From NCBI GenBank assembly GCA_025774735.1, contig JALGZU010000012.1, positions 1-18,590 of the forward strand: 18,590 bases of DNA. Direction: 5' to 3'. The position numbers and the translations under genes were made by a program. The notes under the pieces are model-generated. The model was not told where the DNA came from, made no database searches, and saw only the letters and a program-made list of their open reading frames with translations. The stretch is from a candidate division LCP-89 bacterium. GTDB lineage: Bacteria; Electryoneota; B3-LCP. Shown here one piece after another: positions 12,663 to 18,590 of this stretch (position 1 is its first letter; each line of letters begins with the position of its first letter).

Positions 12663-13709
12663 TCAGGTCAAAATATATTGAGATGATTCTTTGGCGCTCA
12701 TCGGTACAACAGTTTTCACCCTGCGGGTGCCGTTCCTGTCGCATTCTATATTGACGGAGGGCCTGTCGCGGCCGTCACAATAGCGCGCTACCACACGAGC
12801 CGCTATTTCCAGACTTTTTTCTTCAACCCTGCCATCCAGCAGAGCCAGCGGACCCTCTATCCCCTGCGCTGTAAGAGCCCAGCGTCCTTCTCTGAAACCT
12901 TCCAGGAAAGCGTTTTCTGATTCATCCCGGCCAACGATCACCTTGAGCTCATTCGTTAAGCGCAGATGCCGGCCTACCTTCATGAGGATGAAATCTTCCG
13001 GTTGCACCTGCCGTTCTGGTTCCTTGTGGTTTAAAAAGTCGAAAAACTTCCTGCCGTAGGAAGGATCGGTCAGATAACAGCAACCACCTGCCGGTTGCGG
13101 ATATCCTGTCAACCCGAACTCCTCAGCCAGCGCAATCTGCGGTTTGCGGGAACGTCCTGAAAACCCCTTCAGTTTGCTCCGGTCTACCCATCCCCGCCGT
13201 TCCACTTCAGTTTCCGGAAGGTTTTTGGCGGATAAGGGACGCAGCAGAAAACCTTCCAATCCGCTCTGTTTCTCCATCTGTCGTAGAGTCGGCCGGTGTT
13301 GCGTCATAGGACGCTGGCCGATGACTTCGCCTGTAAAGACAAAATCTGCGCTGAGTTTGGGCATCAGTTGCTTAGCCTTTTCAAGCATCATGATGCGGCA
13401 ATCCACGCAGGGATTGGCATTTTTGCCGTATCCCCAGCGGGGATTGGTGACGATTTCAAGATAGCCCTGCGAAACGTCCACGACCTCGACGGCGAACTTC
13501 AGGTCATCGCCGACCTTCAAAGCCTCATTGCACAGGTTCGAAGTGTACTGGCGTCCCTGGCGACCGGGTCTGCTGGGATCCGTGATGCAGAATCCCGTGC
13601 TGAAATACACACCCCTTATTTCGATGCCCTGCTCGATCAGGAGTCGTGCAGCCAGAGTGCTGTCCAGACCGCCCGAAATCAGTCCCAGAGCGCGAATTCG
13701 CTTCGACAT
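12663..13709 (-). CDS. MnmA/ThiI-like ATP-pyrophosphatase (probable tRNA thiolation enzyme)
   Basis: A 348-aa PP-loop enzyme expected to adenylate a tRNA uridine and replace oxygen by sulfur. The ATP-binding SGGLDS is at 12-17. Family words follow: NPRWGYGKNANPCVDCRIMM with C101 and C104 (CxxC), FTGEVIGQRPMTQHR (125-139), LLRPLSAKNLPET, GRSRKPQIALAEEFG, and PAGGCC (C210, C211) as candidate persulfide carriers. Residues from about 240 (ILMKVGRHLRLTNELKVIVG, then RDESENAFLEGF) resemble the NFACT-R/DUF814 RNA-binding-type domain found at the end of this family. It differs from true MnmA in the CxxC motif and C-terminus, so U8, U34 or another position is open. It follows the MIP18 protein by 6 bp; NifS in the same operon is the obvious sulfur donor. 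Confidence 0.85.
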   Translation of the reverse strand: MSKRIRALGLISGGLDSTLAARLLIEQGIEIRGVYFSTGFCITDPSRPGRQGRQYTSNLCNEALKVGDDLKFAVEVVDVSQGYLEIVTNPRWGYGKNANPCVDCRIMMLEKAKQLMPKLSADFVFTGEVIGQRPMTQHRPTLRQMEKQSGLEGFLLRPLSAKNLPETEVERRGWVDRSKLKGFSGRSRKPQIALAEEFGLTGYPQPAGGCCYLTDPSYGRKFFDFLNHKEPERQVQPEDFILMKVGRHLRLTNELKVIVGRDESENAFLEGFREGRWALTAQGIEGPLALLDGRVEEKSLEIAARVVARYCDGRDRPSVNIECDRNGTRRVKTVVPMSAKESSQYILT

Positions 13710-13715
13710 GGTTCT

Positions 13716-14011
13716 CTACCCTACCCCCAGCTTCTCTTTGGCTTCGGCACTCATCATGTCGATGTTCCAGGGGGGATCAAAAACCAGGTGCACTTCCACC
13801 CCGGAAGCACCTGTTTCGGCCAACACGGCTTCCTCGGCCTGCTTCGTCAGCGTCGAATGCATCGGGCAGCCGCGAGTCGTCAGAGTCATGGCAACGTTCA
13901 CGCGACCATCCTCGATGCCCACGCTGTAGATAAATCCCATGCTGACGATGTCAATCCCTAATTCAGGATCGATTACCTTCGATAGAGCTTTAAATACGGC
14001 CTCTTCAGTGA

Positions 14012-14015
<4 letters not shown>
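13716..14015 (-). CDS. MIP18-family (DUF59) Fe-S maturation protein, SufT/PaaD-like
   Basis: A 99-aa single-domain protein used as accessory factor in Fe-S cluster delivery. Typical features: SKVIDPELGIDIVSMGFIYS (12-31), TLTTRGCPM with the conserved reactive C50, and the C-terminal DPPWNIDMMSAEAKEKLG. Of three MIP18-like domains in the operon, only this one keeps the cysteine. Its ATG overlaps the apbC stop as ATGA, so the two are translationally coupled, and apbC itself carries a MIP18 domain at its N-terminus. Confidence 0.93.
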
Positions 14016-15097
<1,082 letters not shown>

Positions 15098-15100
15098 GTG

Positions 15101-15577
15101 TTAATCCTCTGTCGTGCTTGATGCCATCTGTGTCTGCGGTAAATCGAGCCATTTGAGGTGATCGCCGGTTTGATGCACCCGGTCAACCATCTCCTGTAAA
15201 GTCACCTTCTCCAGTTCGCTGAACAGGGACTTTTCGGCTCGTCCAAATGCCTCGCGAATGAGGCAGTCCGCTGCGAAGCTGCAGGAACGCTTGGCGCTCT
15301 GCGGCTTGAAGAGCGGAGTTTGACCTTCTATGGCCATGGTGACGTCCCGCAGTGTGATCTCATCCGGCCGCAGCGCCAGTGAGTAGCCGCCCTTTGCACC
15401 TCGGTAGGACCTCAGCAACCCGGCCTTGGCCAGGAGTTGAAACACCTTAGCCAGGTAGCTCTCGGGCAGGTTTTGAGCCCGGGCGATATCGCTGACGAAA
15501 ACGACGTCGTCGCGGTTCCGCATGGCCAGAAAAAGCAGGCCATGCACCGCATATTCACAGCCAATTGAAAATTGCAT
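15101..15577 (-). CDS. Rrf2-family transcriptional regulator (IscR-like)
   Basis: A 158-aa winged-helix regulator, first gene of the operon and probably its autoregulator. The N-terminal DNA-binding part shows SIGCEYAVHGLLFLA (4-18), the recognition region VSDIARAQNLPESYLAKVFQ and the wing LLRSYRGAKGGYSLALRPDE. The sensor segment has C99 and C105 (SCSFAADC); the third cysteine expected five residues further in IscR is absent (F111 region), although C7 is available near the N-terminus. It may therefore bind a cluster with different ligands, or sense something else. Dyads matching an Rrf2 operator overlap its promoter (15593-15641). Confidence 0.93.
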   Translation of the reverse strand: MQFSIGCEYAVHGLLFLAMRNRDDVVFVSDIARAQNLPESYLAKVFQLLAKAGLLRSYRGAKGGYSLALRPDEITLRDVTMAIEGQTPLFKPQSAKRSCSFAADCLIREAFGRAEKSLFSELEKVTLQEMVDRVHQTGDHLKWLDLPQTQMASSTTED

Positions 15578-15592
15578 CGTTCGTTTCGGACA

Positions 15593-15615
15593 ATTCGGAT
15601 TCTTATTATCCTAAT
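15593..15615. promoter_or_regulatory. candidate Rrf2 operator 1
   Basis: ATTCGGAT (15593-15600), 7-base spacer TCTTATT, ATCCTAAT (15608-15615): the arms are inverted copies at 7 of 8 positions. It begins at the -10 box of the rrf2 promoter and covers the predicted start site, where a bound repressor would block transcription. Confidence 0.5.
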
Positions 15616-15641
15616 ATAGTATTGGTACGACATAAAACCAA
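15613..15641 (-). promoter_or_regulatory. promoter of the rrf2-apbC-nifS operon
   Basis: On the minus strand TTGGTT (15641-15636), a 17-base spacer and TATATT (15618-15613). The -10 is 5 of 6; the -35 is weak. A second dyad, TTGGT-N10-ACCAA (15622-15626 and 15637-15641), overlaps the -35 and spacer. Weak -35 plus overlapping dyads is typical of a regulated promoter. Confidence 0.55.
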
Positions 15642-15668
15642 CTTAAATTTGAATATTTTACTTTATCC

Positions 15669-15697
15669 TTGCAGATATCTTATTGATGTTTTATATT
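15669..15697 (+). promoter_or_regulatory. promoter of the alkA-like gene
   Basis: TTGCAG (15669-15674), a 17-base spacer and TATATT (15692-15697) on the plus strand. It gives a leader of about 28 bases before ATG 15731. It is divergent from the rrf2 promoter and separated from it by only about 30 bp. Confidence 0.5.
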
Positions 15698-15730
15698 GTT
15701 TAAAATAATCGGGAAACATCGGTTCTTCAG

Positions 15731-16630
15731 ATGCAGATAGACGTCATCCTCCACCCCGTCCCACCGTACGATTTTAACCTCAGTTTTGGCTACCTCGGGC
15801 CGAACTGTCCTGACCCAATCGCCCATTATGACGGTGAAACCTTTCAGCGCGTCTGGCCGCTGAGTGCTCGAAAGTACGCACTGGCAAGCTTACGTTCTAT
15901 GGGAACGACGGAAAAACCTGAAGTGTTACTCCGCCTGGAAGCGCCTAAACTCCGCGATGAGGACGTCGAATACTGCCTCGCGCAGCTTCAATCAAGGCTC
16001 TGCCTGGATCTGGCGCTCGAGCCTTTTTACGATAGCGTTAAGCGGGATCCCGTCCTGCCCGATCTGTGCCGAAGAAACCGGGGACTGAAACCGGTACTCA
16101 AACCGACCCTGTTCGAAGCTTTGACCTGGGCGATCCTCGGTCAGCAGATCAACCTGATCTTCGCCTGCCAGGTAAAACTGGGGATGCTGCAACGGTTTTC
16201 GAAGCCATGGATTGTCGATGGCACTACACTCTTTCAATATCCGGAACCGTCCGACCTTGCCGGCCTCGATCCCGCGCAGTGGGTGGACTTCAAATGTTCA
16301 CAGCGTAAAGCGGAGTATATCATCGGCCTCGCTGATCTGATTCAGGACGGATTCAATCTTGAGGAGCTGGAAAAACTCTCCGACGACGAGATTATTGACC
16401 GACTCGTGAAAATACGAGGTATTGGACGCTGGACGGCGGAATACGTGCTCATCCAGGGCTTCCGACGCTGGGATGCGCTGCCCGTAGGTGACGCCGGACT
16501 GCTGAACGGTGTAAAAAGGGCGTATGGCCTGACAGCTAAACCAACGGAAGAGGAGCTCCTTCAACGGGCCGAGCGGTGGCGCCCCTACCGGGGTTTGGCC
16601 ACCTACTATCTCTGGTGGGGAAAATCGTGA
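15731..16630 (+). CDS. alkA: DNA-3-methyladenine glycosylase II-like (AlkA, HhH-GPD)
   Basis: Removes alkylated bases from DNA in base excision repair. The 299-aa protein has the AlkA-type N-terminal domain (PYDFNLSFGYLG at 12-23, then FQRVWPLS) followed by the HhH-GPD core: LTWAILGQQI (131-140), the hairpin LVKIRGIGRWTAEYVLIQGF (225-244) and the catalytic aspartate D254 in LPVGDAGL. There is no CX6CX2CX5C cluster tail, so it is not an Nth/MutY-type enzyme. It lies divergent from the rrf2 operon. The start has only a poor Shine-Dalgarno, but no better start is available. The next gene begins 14 bp after its stop and probably shares its transcript. Confidence 0.9.
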   Translation: MQIDVILHPVPPYDFNLSFGYLGPNCPDPIAHYDGETFQRVWPLSARKYALASLRSMGTTEKPEVLLRLEAPKLRDEDVEYCLAQLQSRLCLDLALEPFYDSVKRDPVLPDLCRRNRGLKPVLKPTLFEALTWAILGQQINLIFACQVKLGMLQRFSKPWIVDGTTLFQYPEPSDLAGLDPAQWVDFKCSQRKAEYIIGLADLIQDGFNLEELEKLSDDEIIDRLVKIRGIGRWTAEYVLIQGFRRWDALPVGDAGLLNGVKRAYGLTAKPTEEELLQRAERWRPYRGLATYYLWWGKS

Positions 16631-16635
16631 TCCAT

Positions 16636-16640
16636 GGAGG
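16636..16640 (+). promoter_or_regulatory. ribosome binding site of the beta-helix gene
   Basis: GGAGG four bases before ATG 16645. It decides the start: the longer frame beginning at 16576 lies inside the alkA-like gene, has no such site, and would place 23 extra residues before the signal peptide. Confidence 0.75.
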
Positions 16641-16644
16641 ATTT

Positions 16645-17874
16645 ATGCGTGCTGCCTTCATCTTAATGTCCGTACTCCTATCTGTCTCAAACGTCAGCTT
16701 TGCTCGCATTCTATACGTGCGGGATGCCATTAGGAATCAGGAGACCTCCACCGAGGCCTTTTCAGACCTCCAGGCCGCCATTGACCAGGCGGCTGACGGT
16801 GATACCCTCATGATCTCTGCAGGAGTGTTCACAGCCGAACCTGCGCCTTTCATAGAAGAATTGTGCGGAAACTGTGCTGAGCACCGCACCAGAGTGACAG
16901 CCAGCCGCGGATTTCTGATCGAGGGTAAAGCGCTGCATATCGTCGGTTCCGGCAGCGAAATTACCGTTCTGATCACGAATGCGGGCTACGGAATCCTCTT
17001 TCTGAACAGCCGAGGATCCACCCTGTTAAATGTCACGATCACAGGCGGAAAGCGTGATCGCGACGGCAACGCCACGGACGCGGCAATCGTCGCGAAATTC
17101 AGCACGGTCACTATTCAAAACGCGCATATTCGCGACAACACTCACCGCATCGACAGCGTCGTTGTCGGAATCGGCGGCATCTTCGGCCGTGAAGACTCGG
17201 AGCTCTTCATCCACGGAAACGAAATCAACAACAACGGTTGGGACGGGATAGCCTTGTACAGAGGTGCTCACGCCTATATCGCCGATAACGTTATCGAGAA
17301 TGGCCGTGGAGCGGGCATTGGCATAACCTGGGACGCCACGGCGGATGTACTGCGCAACCGGATTTCCGGATACTGGAAGGGAATAGGCACCTTCGGCGAT
17401 TCGAAGGCCGTTGTCAGCAACAACCTTGTGAAGGACTGTCTGGGTTGGGGCATCATTGCCACAGGCCGGTCCTATCTTGACGCAGTCAACAACAACGTGA
17501 TCCATAACGGTAATTGCGGAGTTGCCATCTGGAGCGAAGAATGCCGGGGGAGATTTCTCAACAACATCATCGTAGAAAACGGCTGGAAGGAGCAATGGGT
17601 TGCACCCAGGGTGGGATTCTGGGACAATGGCGACCTGGATAACTTTATCATCGAGTGCAATGACTTTTGGAATAACGTCGAGGGCAATTACGGCGACATG
17701 GACGACATCACCGGTGTAAACGGCAACATCAGCCTGGATCCTCGCTTCATGTCCGCTTCAGACTATCGGCTGCAACAAACTTCTCCCTGCCGGGATTCTG
17801 GTTCTAATGCCATCAGCGAAGGGGATGGTTCAGTCAGTGACATGGGAATGTACGGAGGACCGGGAAGGCGTTAA
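16645..17874 (+). CDS. secreted right-handed parallel beta-helix protein
   Basis: A 409-aa exported protein. The first 20 residues form a Sec signal peptide (hydrophobic FILMSVLLSV, cleavage after SFA). The next part, FSDLQAAIDQAADGDTLMIS, is the usual entry to pectate-lyase-like beta-helices. Then come about ten coils of 22-24 residues with regularly spaced asparagines and glycines, such as NNGWDGIALYRGAHAYIADN and NGRGAGIGITW. The end (SLDPRFMSASDYRLQQTSPC, then RDSGSNA, GMYGG) is typical of NosD/DUF1565-type repeats. No catalytic residues can be assigned, so carbohydrate binding, lyase activity or a structural surface role all remain possible. Cysteines occur in ELCGNCAEH near the start. 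It follows the alkA-like gene by 14 bp, an odd pairing. Confidence 0.9.
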   Translation: MRAAFILMSVLLSVSNVSFARILYVRDAIRNQETSTEAFSDLQAAIDQAADGDTLMISAGVFTAEPAPFIEELCGNCAEHRTRVTASRGFLIEGKALHIVGSGSEITVLITNAGYGILFLNSRGSTLLNVTITGGKRDRDGNATDAAIVAKFSTVTIQNAHIRDNTHRIDSVVVGIGGIFGREDSELFIHGNEINNNGWDGIALYRGAHAYIADNVIENGRGAGIGITWDATADVLRNRISGYWKGIGTFGDSKAVVSNNLVKDCLGWGIIATGRSYLDAVNNNVIHNGNCGVAIWSEECRGRFLNNIIVENGWKEQWVAPRVGFWDNGDLDNFIIECNDFWNNVEGNYGDMDDITGVNGNISLDPRFMSASDYRLQQTSPCRDSGSNAISEGDGSVSDMGMYGGPGRR

Positions 17875-17899
17875 ATCACAAACGGGCTTCTACAAGAAA

Positions 17900-17922
17900 A
17901 CCGGGTCGCTACACGGCCCGGT
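17900..17922. terminator. terminator between the beta-helix gene and the FGE-like gene
   Basis: ACCGGGTCG (17900-17908), loop CTACA, CGGCCCGGT (17914-17922): a 9-bp stem with one U-G pair, followed by ATTTTA on the plus strand and preceded by an A run that serves the minus strand. It lies between convergent genes, 26 bases after the plus-strand stop. Confidence 0.8.
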
Positions 17923-17959
17923 ATTTTACTCAATTTGTAGTAATTTTATGCCCAAAGCA

Positions 17960-18590
17960 TTACGGATCCGAGGCGCAGCGGAAACCGATGGCGCGGTCGG
18001 TTACGATGGGATCGGTAAATGCCCGTGTTGCGGTTTTTAGCTGTTCCGGGATGGACAGGAAACTTCCACCCCTGTGAATCCTGGCGCTGCCAATAGCAGT
18101 GGCCGTCCATTCACGCACGTTGCCCGCCATGTTGTGGGCGCCGAACCAACTCATCCCCCCCAAATGTGCGTAAACGCTCTCTGGAGCTCCTCCGACGTCA
18201 CCGAAATTGGCGAGGCTTTCTGTCGGTCTGACATCTCCCCAGGGATAAGGGTAACCGACGCCGGTTCCACCGTAAGATCCAAAAAATTCAACAACGCCAC
18301 GGGCCGCCTTCTCCCATTCTGATTCCGTGGGCAGCCGTTTGCCGTAAAACGTCGAATAGTTATAAGCCCCGTACCAGCTCACCATCACTACAGGCAGGTC
18401 AGCATAACCGTCCTCTGCTTCGAACAGGACGGAGATGCTGTCGTAGTTGACATGGCAATATTCTGACGACATCCTGACGAGAATATTGTCGGTTAAGGGA
18501 TCGTAAACGTTACCGCTGTCATCCACGGCGACCTGGCTCAGATTCAGGGCTGTGTTGAGGTAGTCGGTGTATTGCAGGTTGGTGATCTCG
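17960..18590 (-). CDS. FGE/SUMF1-domain protein, C-terminal part (cut by window edge)
   Basis: About 210 C-terminal residues of a formylglycine-generating-enzyme-like protein; the frame is open at base 18590, so the start is outside. The internal GTG at 18526 is not the start, because conserved sequence continues upstream (EITNLQYTDYLNTAL). Family words: LPVVMVSWYGAYNYSTFYGK, RLPTESEWEKAARG, YPWGD, NMAGNVREWT, RGGSF, and the final IGFRCA. True FGE activates sulfatases, but most bacterial proteins with this fold are not enzymes: they act as binding or structural domains in secreted or modular proteins. No sulfatase gene is visible nearby, so I give only the fold. Confidence 0.88.
   Translation of the reverse strand, partial: EITNLQYTDYLNTALNLSQVAVDDSGNVYDPLTDNILVRMSSEYCHVNYDSISVLFEAEDGYADLPVVMVSWYGAYNYSTFYGKRLPTESEWEKAARGVVEFFGSYGGTGVGYPYPWGDVRPTESLANFGDVGGAPESVYAHLGGMSWFGAHNMAGNVREWTATAIGSARIHRGGSFLSIPEQLKTATRAFTDPIVTDRAIGFRCASDP

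Noticed and set aside
13296..13961. 221-aa plus-strand ORF across the thiolase-like and MIP18 genes
   Set aside because: It spans two conserved genes in antisense and has a low-complexity composition typical of a shadow frame.
16576..16644. longer start for the beta-helix protein
   Set aside because: It would overlap the alkA-like gene and bury the signal peptide; GGAGG at 16636-16640 supports ATG 16645.
17026..17595. 189-aa minus-strand ORF inside the beta-helix gene
   Set aside because: The repetitive coil structure of the real gene produces long antisense open frames; the plus strand has signal peptide and Shine-Dalgarno.

Overview
The window looks like a chromosomal stretch of a Gram-negative, probably anaerobic or microaerobic bacterium of roughly 50% GC. 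The evidence is an LpxH-type lipid A enzyme, a class A penicillin-binding protein, a signal-peptide-bearing secreted protein, and a NIF/ISC-like Fe-S operon containing a cobalamin adenosyltransferase and QueH. The gene mix recalls uncultured FCB-type phyla or deltaproteobacteria, but I cannot place it further from sequence alone. There are no rRNA or tRNA genes, CRISPR arrays, transposases or phage genes, and most genes lie on the minus strand.

Left end (1-1340): the N-terminal part of a probable B12-binding radical SAM protein (minus) is divergent from a small heat-shock protein gene (plus). The 337 bp between them hold a textbook sigma-54 promoter for hsp20, a candidate enhancer dyad about 120 bp upstream of it, and a 14-bp direct repeat. 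A perfect 15-bp hairpin ends hsp20 and the convergent trehalose operon.

Trehalose operon (1342-5560, minus): otsA, otsB, a DUF5752-like gene and treT. It encodes the two-step OtsA/OtsB route and the one-step TreT route side by side. The DUF5752-like protein consists of two diverged repeats of about 110 residues.

Cell wall (5715-7970, minus): a PBP1A-type bifunctional enzyme with its own promoter and a probable TTG start.

Sulfur/Fe-S operon (7988-15641, minus): eleven tightly packed genes run in the order rrf2, apbC (with N-terminal MIP18 domain), a stand-alone MIP18 (SufT-like) protein, a MnmA/ThiI-like tRNA thiolation enzyme, a 98-aa unknown, queH, nifS, a nifU-like gene (IscU-MIP18 fusion), a second IscU-like scaffold lacking the third cysteine, cobO, and lpxH. 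A terminator follows lpxH. The likely logic is that NifS supplies sulfur, the scaffolds and the ApbC carrier build and deliver clusters, and QueH and the thiolase-like enzyme use them or the sulfur for tRNA modification. An Rrf2 regulator would sense cluster status through dyads at its own promoter.

Right end (15669-18590): an AlkA-like DNA glycosylase is followed 14 bp later by a secreted right-handed beta-helix protein and a hairpin terminator. It converges on the C-terminal part of a formylglycine-generating-enzyme-like (FGE/SUMF1 fold) protein cut by the window edge. The most unusual content is the Fe-S operon: its domain shuffling (three MIP18 domains, only one with the reactive cysteine; two scaffolds, one degenerate) and its coupling of Fe-S assembly to tRNA sulfur chemistry.
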